This document shows, in pieces, positions 1 to 5,373 of a stretch of DNA of 5,373 nt. Every line of letters starts with the position of its first letter. Within the stretch, counting starts at the first letter, position 1. Both the position numbers and the translations under genes were made by a program. The notes under the pieces are model-generated. The model made no database searches and was not told where the DNA came from. It saw only the letters and a program-made list of their open reading frames with translations. The stretch is from Saprospiraceae bacterium (GTDB lineage Bacteria; Bacteroidota; Bacteroidia; Chitinophagales; Saprospiraceae): assembly GCA_014379665.1 (NCBI GenBank), contig JACMLK010000251.1:1-5373 (forward strand). The letters run 5' to 3'.

Positions 1-25
1 AGAAATTATATATATTTTTAGTACC

Positions 26-55
26 TATTTTTATTTAAAGTAAATATTTAAAAAA
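26..55 (+). promoter_or_regulatory. AT-rich leader of rplM, possible weak -7 box
   Basis: This is the visible part of the region before rplM. It holds TATTTTTATT at 26-35, whose first eight bases match TAnnTTTG except that the final G is A. It ends in TTT followed by six A directly before the GTG start. A very similar block (TATTTTTATT, then AAGT, then TTTAAAAA) lies before rpsB at 906-938. An A-rich stretch before the start is usual for Bacteroidetes genes without a Shine-Dalgarno sequence. The true operon promoter may lie left of the window, so the promoter reading is weak. Confidence 0.25.
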
Positions 56-499
56 GTGAACACACTAAGTTACAAAACAAAATCTGCCAATAGTGAGACA
101 GCTACTCATCGTTGGTATGTAGTCGATGCGGAGGGTGAGATAGTGGGAAGACTGGCTACCAGAATAGCTTCTGTTCTGAGAGGCAAACATAAGCCGGATT
201 TCACACCTCATGCTGATACAGGAGATTATGTTATCGTAATCAATGCCAATAAAGTAAGATTTACCGGTGACAAAATCAATGACAAAGAATACCAGACTTA
301 TTCAGGATATCCGGGAGGTCAGAAAAGTAGAACAGCTAAAGAAATGATGGTCAAAAGGCCAAACATGGTCCTTGAAATTGCTGTAAAAGGCATGTTACCA
401 AAAACTAAACTGGGAAAAGCACAGATTAAAAAATTGTTTTTGTATGAAGGTGCAACCCACCCGCACTCAGCACAAAAACCAGAACCATTTAAATTTTAA
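56..499 (+). CDS. rplM: 50S ribosomal protein L13 (uL13)
   Basis: This gene encodes uL13, an early-assembling 23S rRNA-binding protein of the large subunit. The 147-residue product has the family landmarks in order: WYVVDA at 20-25, GRLAT at 31-35, the GKHKPDFTPH segment at 43-52, KGMLPKTKLG at 111-120 and HPHSAQKP at 135-142. The length is normal for the family. The start is GTG at 56; it is preferred because the resulting N-terminus, MNTLSYKT, closely resembles the MDTLSYKT start I recall for Bacteroidetes homologues. There is no Shine-Dalgarno sequence, only A-rich sequence before the start. rpsI follows after 5 nt, the usual L13-S9 pair, so the two are almost certainly cotranscribed and probably translationally coupled. 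Confidence 0.97.
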   Translation: MNTLSYKTKSANSETATHRWYVVDAEGEIVGRLATRIASVLRGKHKPDFTPHADTGDYVIVINANKVRFTGDKINDKEYQTYSGYPGGQKSRTAKEMMVKRPNMVLEIAVKGMLPKTKLGKAQIKKLFLYEGATHPHSAQKPEPFKF

Positions 500-504
500 T
501 AAGT

Positions 505-891
505 ATGGAAATGATAAATAGTATAGGCAGAAGAAAAGCTTCTACAGCCAGGGTATATGTTTTTAAAGGATCCGGAAAGATCACCATTAATGGTAAAGAT
601 TATAAGGATTACTTCCCTATGCCCAGTATACAGGCAACGGTATTGGATCCATTGCTCATTGCACAGTCTGAAACATTATATGACATAAAAGTCACGGTAG
701 ATGGTGGTGGATTTAAGGGTCAGGCCGAAGCTATCCGGTTAGGTATCTCCAGATCATTGGTTAAGATCAACGAAGACAATAAAAAACCATTGAAAGAGAA
801 GAAATATCTTACAAGAGATGCCAGAGAAGTGGAGAGAAAGAAATTTGGAAAACCAAAAGCCAGAAAGAGCTTCCAGTTCTCTAAACGTTAA
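505..891 (+). CDS. rpsI: 30S ribosomal protein S9 (uS9)
   Basis: This gene encodes uS9, a 16S rRNA-binding protein of the small-subunit head whose C-terminal tail reaches the peptidyl tRNA in the P site. The 128-residue product shows IGRRKAS at 7-13, the DGGGFKGQAEAIRLGISRSL core at 66-85, and the basic tail TRDAREVERKK...KARKSFQFSKR, with the universally conserved terminal SKR intact. ATG at 505 is chosen over the in-frame ATG at 511 because homologues usually carry a few residues before the IGRRK motif. The gene lies 5 nt after rplM without a Shine-Dalgarno sequence. The 47 nt to rpsB contain no convincing terminator, so transcription probably continues. Confidence 0.97.
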   Translation: MEMINSIGRRKASTARVYVFKGSGKITINGKDYKDYFPMPSIQATVLDPLLIAQSETLYDIKVTVDGGGFKGQAEAIRLGISRSLVKINEDNKKPLKEKKYLTRDAREVERKKFGKPKARKSFQFSKR

Positions 892-905
892 TCTTTTTTC
901 ACCAT

Positions 906-938
906 TATTTTTATTATCAAGTTAAAAATTTTTAAAAA
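906..938 (+). promoter_or_regulatory. Leader of rpsB resembling the rplM leader
   Basis: The rpsI-rpsB gap contains TATTTTTATT at 906-915, the same ten bases as at 26-35 before rplM. AAGT follows at 919-922, then a T-run and five A directly before ATG. The box differs from TAnnTTTG in its last base. The segment could be a weak internal promoter or simply A-rich translation-start context. Both sites are very AT-rich, so chance similarity is a serious alternative. Confidence 0.25.
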
Positions 939-1652
939 ATGAATAAGCCGACATATAATGAAATGTTAGACGCTGGAGTACATTACGGACATTTAAAGAG
1001 AAAATGGAATCCGAAAATGCTTCCTTATATTTTCATGGAAAGAAAAGGTATACACATTATAGATTTGAACAGGACTGCTGAATGTCTTGACAGGGCCGCA
1101 TACGCCATGAAGCAAATGGCAAAGTCGGGTAAAAAAATACTTTTTGTAGCTACTAAAAAGCAAGCAAAAGACATAGTCGCTTTGGCTGCAAGAAGTGCTG
1201 AGATGCCATATGTAACGGAGCGATGGTTAGGTGGTATGATGACAAATTTTGCTACCATAAGAAAATCAGTTAAAAAGATGAACAGCATCGACAAAATGTT
1301 ATCTGATTCGGCGATCTCTATTACTAAAAAAGAAAGACTGACTCTTACCAGAGAAAAGGAAAAGCTGGAAAAAGTATTGGGAGGTATAGCAAATCTTAAC
1401 AGACTTCCGAGTGCAGTCTTTATGGTTGACATACACCACGAACATATTGCATTGGCTGAAGCAAAAAGGCTTGGAATGAAAACTATAGCTATGGTTGATA
1501 CTAATTCTGATCCTAATAAAGTGGACTTTGCAATTCCTGCCAATGACGATGCTTCAAAATCAGTAAAGTTAATCACTGATTATGTGGTAAGTGCGATTAA
1601 AGAAGGTCTGGAAGAAAGAAGGGTTGCTAAACTGGATACAAAAGAAGAATAA
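939..1652 (+). CDS. rpsB: 30S ribosomal protein S2 (uS2)
   Basis: This gene encodes uS2, a late-binding small-subunit protein that sits between head and body and anchors bS1 in bacteria that have it. The 237-residue product carries the S2 signature regions: DAGVHYGHLKRKWNPKM at 11-27 with YIFMERKGIHIIDL at 30-43, ATKKQA at 71-76, RWLGGMMTNF at 95-104, and VDTNSDPNKVDFAIPANDDA at 186-205. Residues 110-150 form the charged helical hairpin (coiled-coil protrusion). The C-terminus is a short acidic tail, so the protein is at the shorter end of the family, but no conserved block is missing. The ATG at 939 follows five A and has no Shine-Dalgarno sequence. tsf lies 38 nt downstream, the classic rpsB-tsf pair. 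Confidence 0.97.
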   Translation: MNKPTYNEMLDAGVHYGHLKRKWNPKMLPYIFMERKGIHIIDLNRTAECLDRAAYAMKQMAKSGKKILFVATKKQAKDIVALAARSAEMPYVTERWLGGMMTNFATIRKSVKKMNSIDKMLSDSAISITKKERLTLTREKEKLEKVLGGIANLNRLPSAVFMVDIHHEHIALAEAKRLGMKTIAMVDTNSDPNKVDFAIPANDDASKSVKLITDYVVSAIKEGLEERRVAKLDTKEE

Positions 1653-1690
1653 AAGCATACAACATTTAATAAAATTAAAAGCAAATAAAT

Positions 1691-2527
1691 ATGAGTGATG
1701 TAAATATTTCCGCATCTGCTGTGAAGGATTTGAGAGATCAGACAGGTGCAGGGATGATGGATTGTAAAAAAGCTTTGGTTGAAGCCGCAGGGAATTTTGA
1801 CAAAGCTATTGAGCTATTGAGATTGAGAGGACAGAAAATGTCTGAGAAAAGAGCTGACAGAGATGCAAAGGAAGGTGTAGTAATTGCATTAGTTTCAGAT
1901 GATCATAAAAAAGGGATCGTAGTCAGGGTTAGTTGTGAGACTGATTTCGTGTCAAAAAATGAGGATTTCATCAATCTGACAAAAGAGATTGCAGCAATTG
2001 CGCTTAAAAATTACCCTGCGTCACTGGAAGAACTTTATCAATTGTCTTATAATGGTGTTCCTCTTCAGACAGTAATGGCAGAACAGGTAGCAAAAATTGG
2101 TGAAAAAATAGAAATTGCAGACTATCAGAAAATTGAGGCACCATTAGTTACTTCATATATCCACATGGGGAACAAAGCGGGCGTATTAGTCGGATTAAAT
2201 CTTTCTGACAAACAGTATGTGGAAGCAGGAAGAGATGTTGCTATGCAGGTGGCTGCCATGAAACCCGTGGCTTTGGATAAAGATGATGTACCTCAGGAAA
2301 TCATTTCCAAAGAAATCGAAATTGGAAAAGAGATTGCCAGAAATGAAGGCAAGTCAGAAGATATGCTGGACAAAATAGCTTTAGGAAAATTAAACAGATT
2401 TTTTAAAGACAATACCTTATTAAACCAGATTTTTGTAAAAGATGGTAAAATAAGTGTAGCCGAGTATTTGAAAAGTAAAAATCCGGAGCTAACAGCAATT
2501 GGGTTTAAACATGTTAAACTGGGTTAA
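1691..2527 (+). CDS. tsf: Elongation factor Ts
   Basis: EF-Ts is the cytosolic guanine nucleotide exchange factor that releases GDP from EF-Tu during elongation. The 278-residue product has the N-terminal UBA-like domain (about 8-47) with LRDQTGAGMMDCKKAL at 14-29. This is followed by TDFVSKN at 84-90, where D85 and F86 correspond to the Asp-Phe pair that E. coli EF-Ts inserts near the EF-Tu magnesium site. The second core subdomain is marked by YIHMGNKAGVLVGL at 156-169 and AMQVAAMKP at 184-192. Length and domain order are normal. It is the last gene of the r-protein operon: an intrinsic terminator begins 13 nt after the stop codon. Confidence 0.97.
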   Translation: MSDVNISASAVKDLRDQTGAGMMDCKKALVEAAGNFDKAIELLRLRGQKMSEKRADRDAKEGVVIALVSDDHKKGIVVRVSCETDFVSKNEDFINLTKEIAAIALKNYPASLEELYQLSYNGVPLQTVMAEQVAKIGEKIEIADYQKIEAPLVTSYIHMGNKAGVLVGLNLSDKQYVEAGRDVAMQVAAMKPVALDKDDVPQEIISKEIEIGKEIARNEGKSEDMLDKIALGKLNRFFKDNTLLNQIFVKDGKISVAEYLKSKNPELTAIGFKHVKLG

Positions 2528-2540
2528 AAAATTAAGAACG

Positions 2541-2569
2541 AAGAGCGGTATTTTTGTCGCTCTTTTTTT
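2541..2569 (+). terminator. Rho-independent terminator after tsf
   Basis: The stem AAGAGCG (2541-2547) pairs perfectly with CGCTCTT (2558-2564) across a ten-base loop, and two G-T pairs could extend the stem into the loop. A T-run reaches from 2563 to 2569. The position just after the tsf stop and before the pyrH promoter box fits an operon end. Some readthrough into pyrH remains possible because the stem is short. Confidence 0.85.
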
Positions 2570-2594
2570 ATGCCCCATCCAAATTATTTATATT

Positions 2595-2602
2595 TATCTT
2601 TG
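2595..2602 (+). promoter_or_regulatory. Bacteroidetes-type -7 box for pyrH
   Basis: TATCTTTG matches the Bacteroidetes -7 consensus TAnnTTTG in every fixed base. It lies between the tsf terminator and the pyrH start, so the transcript would start only about 10-20 bases before the pyrH ATG. I see no clear TTTG -33 element at the expected distance, so the promoter is supported by the -7 box and its position alone. Confidence 0.6.
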
Positions 2603-2622
2603 CCTTATATATATTCATGCCA

Positions 2623-3333
2623 ATGAACCTGAAATATAAAAGAGTCCTGTTGAAGCTGAGTGGTGAATCCCTTATGGGAGAGCAAAAATTCGGAATATCT
2701 TCTGACATGCTTACCTACTATGCACAAGAGATAAAAGAATTGATTGCACAAAAAGCTCAGGTAGCTATCGTCATCGGAGGAGGAAATATATATCGTGGCC
2801 TAAGCGCAGAATCATCCGGAATAGAAAGAGTCACCGGTGATTATATGGGTATGTTGGCTACTTGTATCAATGGTATGGCCTTACAGAGTGTTCTGGAATC
2901 AAATGGGGTTTATACCAGATTAATCACTGCCATTGAAATGCGTCAGATTGCAGAACCATATATACGACGTCGCGCAATAAGACATTTGGAAAAAGGGCGG
3001 GTTGTCATATTTTCTGCAGGTACGGGAAGTCCCTACTTTACTACAGATTCCGCCGCAGCGCTCAGGGCTAATGAAATCAATGCTGACATAATTCTGAAAG
3101 GTACCAGAGTAGATGGAATTTATGACAGTGACCCTGAAAAAAACCCAAACGCCATCAAATTTGACAAAATTTCTTTTGCAAAAGTTATAAGTATGGGTCT
3201 TTCAGTCATGGATATGACCGCTTTTACTTTGTGTCAGGAAAATAACCTTCCAATTATTGTTTTTGATATTAATCAATCAGGTCATCTGACAAGGATTGCC
3301 AAAGGTGAAACTATAGGAACTTTGGTCGATTAG
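2623..3333 (+). CDS. pyrH: UMP kinase (uridylate kinase)
   Basis: PyrH phosphorylates UMP to UDP with ATP, in the cytosol, as the first step from UMP to the UTP and CTP pools. It belongs to the amino-acid kinase fold and is usually a hexamer regulated by GTP and UTP. From ATG 2623 the product has 236 residues, the usual family length. It contains KLSGES at 11-16 (phosphate-binding lysine), IGGGNIYRG at 51-59, GDYMGMLAT at 72-80, the substrate-binding [20 protein letters not shown] at 132-151, and [13 protein letters not shown] at 159-171. The in-frame ATG at 2617 would add only Met-Pro and cannot be excluded. A TTG at 2554 gives a longer frame, but it lies inside the terminator and upstream of the promoter box, so I reject it. 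frr, its usual partner, is not downstream. CTP made from its product feeds CDP-diacylglycerol synthesis, a loose metabolic link to the next gene. Confidence 0.96.
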   Translation: MNLKYKRVLLKLSGESLMGEQKFGISSDMLTYYAQEIKELIAQKAQVAIVIGGGNIYRGLSAESSGIERVTGDYMGMLATCINGMALQSVLESNGVYTRLITAIEMRQIAEPYIRRRAIRHLEKGRVVIFSAGTGSPYFTTDSAAALRANEINADIILKGTRVDGIYDSDPEKNPNAIKFDKISFAKVISMGLSVMDMTAFTLCQENNLPIIVFDINQSGHLTRIAKGETIGTLVD

Positions 3334-3335
3334 GT

Positions 3336-3364
3336 TTTGTTTTTTAATTTTATATCTATTTTTG
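3336..3364 (+). promoter_or_regulatory. Promoter of the phosphatidyltransferase-PAP2 pair
   Basis: TTTG at 3336-3339, 17 bases, then TATTTTTG at 3357-3364 gives both Bacteroidetes elements: the -33 TTTG and the -7 TAnnTTTG, each an exact match. The -33 element begins 2 nt after the pyrH stop. Transcription would start a few bases after 3364, leaving roughly a dozen bases of leader before the ATG at 3381. Because no terminator hairpin follows pyrH, readthrough from pyrH may add to expression. Confidence 0.7.
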
Positions 3365-3380
3365 ATTCTACATTATTCTT

Positions 3381-4085
3381 ATGGGAAGCGATTGGAAAAA
3401 TAAGGGACAAGCTTTGGTATATAAATGGATTGATCCTCTTATCAGGCTTTCTATACGAGTGGGAATTGCTCCGAATTTTGTCACTTTACTTGGGCTACTG
3501 ATCAACATTTTTGCAGCTGCAATTTTTATTTATGGTGCTGAATACGGAATAAGAGCTAACCACAGCATTGTTGGGTGGGCAGGAGCTACTATTCTTCTGG
3601 CAGGACTAATGGACATGATTGATGGCAGATTAGCAAGAATTGGTAAAATGGAAACTACATACGGAGCTTTGTTTGATTCTGTACTGGACAGATACAGTGA
3701 AATGTTTATGTTTTTAGGAATTTGTTATTATCTGATTGCTCATCACTATTTTCTGAGTTCTTTGTTTGCATTTATAGCCATGATTGGGTCCGTGATGGTG
3801 AGTTATACCAGAGCAAGAGCCGAAGGGTTAGGCTTGAAAATGGCTGATGTAGGATTCATGCAAAGACCTGAAAGGATCCTGCTTATCGGGATAAGTGGTG
3901 TAGTTTGTGGTATTATGTCTGAAATACTGGGCTCTGATTTTAAGATGATGGTTTCGTGGCTACCCTTTCCTCTGATGGAAACCATTAGTTTTTTTACATT
4001 TCCAATCTTTGCATTAGCAATTTTTGCTAATATTACAGCCATTACCCGGTTGTTTCGTGCTGGTAAAATGTTAGAAAACCACTAG
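3381..4085 (+). CDS. CDP-alcohol phosphatidyltransferase, probable phosphatidylinositol phosphate synthase
   Basis: This is an inner-membrane CDP-alcohol phosphotransferase, probably joining CDP-diacylglycerol to inositol 1-phosphate to give phosphatidylinositol phosphate and CMP. The 234-residue protein carries the complete family motif at 78-103: D78, D81, G82, A85, R86, eight residues, G95, D99 and D103. The aspartates bind the two metal ions, and D103 is the expected catalytic base. About six hydrophobic segments are visible (roughly 33-55, 63-80, 105-121, 124-142, 166-183, 198-225). SYTRARAEGLG at 141-151 and RPERI at 162-166 resemble the basic pocket regions of bacterial and archaeal inositol-phosphate-using members. 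The inositol substrate is inferred from these segments and from the inositol phosphate synthase downstream. A phosphatidylglycerophosphate or other head-group synthase is the alternative. The PAP2 gene starts 8 nt later, so the pair is very likely cotranscribed. Confidence 0.85.
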   Translation: MGSDWKNKGQALVYKWIDPLIRLSIRVGIAPNFVTLLGLLINIFAAAIFIYGAEYGIRANHSIVGWAGATILLAGLMDMIDGRLARIGKMETTYGALFDSVLDRYSEMFMFLGICYYLIAHHYFLSSLFAFIAMIGSVMVSYTRARAEGLGLKMADVGFMQRPERILLIGISGVVCGIMSEILGSDFKMMVSWLPFPLMETISFFTFPIFALAIFANITAITRLFRAGKMLENH

Positions 4086-4093
4086 ATCATTCC

Positions 4094-5047
4094 ATGTCGC
4101 TAATAAATTTAAAAAATCTTTATATTGAATCTTCGTTTTTCCCAAGAAAACATTTCCTGGTTTTTGTCGCGTTTACACTGATTTATTTATCGTGGACAAA
4201 TTTTGTTGTAGGCTTCAGGACGGATCATATTAATTTTTATATTTTTATATTGTGTTTGTTCCTGGTTCATAAATGGACAAGAACCCTGGTATATTGTTTT
4301 GTGTTTTTTTTGCTGTTTTGGATCATATATGACTCTATGAGAGTTTATCCCAATTATATGGTTAATGAAGTGCGAATCATAGAACCATATCAGATTGAAA
4401 AAGCGCTATTTGGAATTAATTCCGACCAGAATATTTTTACACCTAATGAATTTTTTAAGCTAAATTCTTCTTCGGTGTTGGATTTGATTTCGGGATTATT
4501 TTATCTTACATGGGTGCCTGTTCCGTTGGCTTTGGGAATCTACTTATTTTTTACAGACAAAAAGATGTTGTTGAGATTCAGTGCAGCATACCTGTTTGCA
4601 AATTTATTGGGTTTTTGTATTTATTATTTATATCCTGCGGCTCCTCCCTGGTATTTTGCAAAATATGGCAGCATACAAAATTTCAATATCCCGGGAGATC
4701 CCGCCCAATTATTACGATTTGATGAAATGATTGGTTTTCCATTGTTTACAAATATGTATTCCAAAAACGCCAATGTATTTGCTGCCATTCCGTCCCTTCA
4801 TGCAGCATATCCGGTGATTACCTGGTATTATGCCAGAAAAAAGAAATTGTACCTTGCCTCCGCATTAATTTTTATTGATATTTTAGGTATTTGGTTTGCA
4901 GCAGTATACTCCTTCCACCATTATGTCATAGATGTTTTAATGGGGTTAGGATGCGCTTTGGTTGCTCTTTTTATTTTTGAAGGATGGCTTATAAAAACTA
5001 AAGTATCCGTACTAATGGATAAATATCTTTCTTTTGTTACCTCGTGA
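4094..5047 (+). CDS. AUR1-like PAP2-family membrane enzyme, probable inositol phosphorylceramide synthase
   Basis: This is a polytopic membrane protein of the PAP2 (lipid phosphatase/phosphotransferase) superfamily, inositolphosphotransferase branch, probably moving phosphoinositol from PI to (dihydro)ceramide. The 317 residues include hydrophobic segments at about 20-40, 45-60, 64-79, 130-152, 160-180, 253-272 and 278-299. The motifs resemble yeast AUR1: YDSMR at 79-83, PAAPPWY at 181-187, AIPSLHAAYP at 231-240 and HHYVID at 275-280. H236, H276 and D280 form the predicted triad, with H276 as nucleophile, and the H-x3-D spacing is as in AUR1. No cleavable signal peptide is evident. It starts 8 nt after the phosphatidyltransferase, with no Shine-Dalgarno sequence. 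The substrate is inferred; dephosphorylation of PI-phosphate is a real alternative for this fold. I see no terminator after it. Confidence 0.8.
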   Translation: MSLINLKNLYIESSFFPRKHFLVFVAFTLIYLSWTNFVVGFRTDHINFYIFILCLFLVHKWTRTLVYCFVFFLLFWIIYDSMRVYPNYMVNEVRIIEPYQIEKALFGINSDQNIFTPNEFFKLNSSSVLDLISGLFYLTWVPVPLALGIYLFFTDKKMLLRFSAAYLFANLLGFCIYYLYPAAPPWYFAKYGSIQNFNIPGDPAQLLRFDEMIGFPLFTNMYSKNANVFAAIPSLHAAYPVITWYYARKKKLYLASALIFIDILGIWFAAVYSFHHYVIDVLMGLGCALVALFIFEGWLIKTKVSVLMDKYLSFVTS

Positions 5048-5091
5048 TCGTTCTCAAAATGGCCTCCAAATATTTTTCACAAATCTTTGTC

Positions 5092-5119
5092 TTGTAATTA
5101 TAAAATAACAATAGCTTTG
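5092..5119 (+). promoter_or_regulatory. Promoter of the inositol-1-phosphate synthase gene
   Basis: TTG at 5092-5094, 17 bases, then TAGCTTTG at 5112-5119 reproduces the Bacteroidetes -33/-7 pattern with an exact TAnnTTTG. A second candidate -33, TTTG at 5086-5089, would give a 22-base spacer. The spacing of the first pair equals that of the promoter at 3336-3364. The start of transcription would lie a few bases after 5119, giving a leader of about 70 nt before the ATG at 5198. Confidence 0.7.
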
Positions 5120-5123
5120 CACC

Positions 5124-5150
5124 TAGTTTTTAAAACTATCTTTATAAGAT
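5124..5150. promoter_or_regulatory. Two abutting inverted repeats at the expected transcription start
   Basis: TAGTTTT (5124-5130) and AAAACTA (5132-5138) are perfect 7-base inverted arms around one base. ATCTT (5138-5142) and AAGAT (5146-5150) are perfect 5-base arms around three bases. The first dyad starts 5 bases after the -7 box of the synthase promoter, where an operator could block transcription. One- and three-base loops make RNA hairpins unlikely, so DNA binding is the more natural reading. In DNA this AT-rich, short dyads also arise by chance. Confidence 0.35.
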
Positions 5151-5197
5151 TAGTGTTAGATTCGGATTGTTTTATCATAACAGAATGAATTTTAAAA

Positions 5198-5373
5198 ATG
5201 GCTAAGAAAATCAAAGTTGAAAAACCAAAAGGAAAATTAGGAATCTTACTACCGGGAATGGGTGCAGTGGCTACAACAACAATTGCTGGTGTTTTTGCAG
5301 TGAATAAAGGAATATCGCTGCCAATAGGTTCGCTGACCCAAATGGGTCGTTTGAGGATAGGAAAACGTACAGA
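5198..5373 (+). CDS. myo-Inositol-1-phosphate synthase, N-terminal part (cut by window end)
   Basis: The enzyme converts glucose 6-phosphate to 1L-myo-inositol 1-phosphate (inositol 3-phosphate) using NAD in an internal redox cycle, in the cytosol. Only 58 complete codons are visible, with no stop before the right edge. The visible part is the start of the Rossmann NAD-binding domain: KGKLGILLPGMGAVATT at 11-27 is the dinucleotide loop, and PIGSLTQMGRLRIGKRT at 42-58 is the following conserved block typical of bacterial members. The start at 5198 follows TTTTAAAA, and a few basic residues precede the first strand, as in homologues I recall. Its product would feed the phosphatidyltransferase at 3381-4085. 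It has its own promoter rather than relying only on readthrough from the PAP2 gene. Assignment is by recognition of the N-terminus only; the catalytic domain is outside the window. Confidence 0.88.
   Translation, partial: MAKKIKVEKPKGKLGILLPGMGAVATTTIAGVFAVNKGISLPIGSLTQMGRLRIGKRT

Noticed and set aside
892..938. Possible terminator between rpsI and rpsB
   Set aside because: A short T-run follows the rpsI stop, but the preceding sequence forms no stable GC-containing hairpin.
1025..1576. 183-codon open frame on the minus strand inside rpsB
   Set aside because: It lies entirely antisense to a certain ribosomal protein gene, has a low-complexity Ser/Phe/Ile-rich product with no recognisable domain, and has no sign of its own start signals.
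2554..2622. TTG-initiated N-terminal extension of pyrH with a hydrophobic, signal-like stretch
   Set aside because: The TTG is in the loop of the tsf terminator and upstream of the pyrH promoter box, and UMP kinase is a cytosolic enzyme that starts just before the [11 protein letters not shown] strand. The hydrophobic look comes from translating AT-rich intergenic DNA.
3334..3380. Possible terminator after pyrH because of the T-rich tract
   Set aside because: No inverted repeat precedes the T-runs; the tract is better explained by the promoter elements it contains.
3803..4042. 79-codon minus-strand frame
   Set aside because: It is antisense to the phosphatidyltransferase coding region and its product has no recognisable features.
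4304..4311. Run of eight T in the PAP2 gene as a possible slippage or phase-variation site
   Set aside because: The reading frame is intact through it, the run encodes a membrane segment rich in Phe codons, and the gene is generally T-rich, so nothing points to a switch.
4510..4722. 70-codon plus-strand frame
   Set aside because: It is an out-of-frame shadow of the PAP2 gene, whose conserved PAAPPWY motif is encoded in the main frame across the same bases.

Overview
The window reads as chromosomal DNA of a Bacteroidota (Bacteroidetes) bacterium. It is AT-rich, the genes lack clear Shine-Dalgarno sequences, and three intergenic sites match the Bacteroidetes -7 promoter box TAnnTTTG. The protein signatures agree: uL13 begins MNTLSYKT, uS9 ends FQFSKR, and the gene order rplM-rpsI-rpsB-tsf is typical of the phylum. 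I cannot fix a genus from the sequence; a member of the Saprospiria or a related environmental lineage is only a guess. All genes are on the + strand.

Positions 56-2527 hold a translation operon: rplM (uL13, GTG start), rpsI (uS9), rpsB (uS2) and tsf (EF-Ts). It closes with a clear intrinsic terminator at 2541-2569. pyrH (UMP kinase) follows at 2623-3333 and has its own TAnnTTTG box between that terminator and its start codon. The usual next neighbour, frr, is absent.

From about 3336 to the right edge lies an inositol-lipid gene group. A CDP-alcohol phosphatidyltransferase with an intact catalytic motif (probable phosphatidylinositol-phosphate synthase, 3381-4085) is followed 8 nt later by an AUR1-like PAP2-family membrane enzyme (probable inositol phosphorylceramide synthase, 4094-5047). 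After 150 nt of leader DNA comes the first 58 codons of a myo-inositol-1-phosphate synthase (from 5198), cut by the window end. The inferred pathway is glucose 6-phosphate to inositol 1-phosphate (synthase), then transfer onto CDP-diacylglycerol to give PI-phosphate, dephosphorylation to PI by an enzyme not seen here, and transfer of phosphoinositol onto (dihydro)ceramide by the PAP2 enzyme. Each of the two transcription units has a promoter of the form TTG-N17-TAnnTTTG, and the second is followed by two small inverted repeats around the expected transcription start.

The pathway itself is known from Bacteroides thetaiotaomicron, so I do not claim a new system. The points most worth a second look are the placement of the group directly behind pyrH, the missing phosphatase, the uncertain substrate of the PAP2 enzyme, and the paired promoters with the dyads in the synthase leader.
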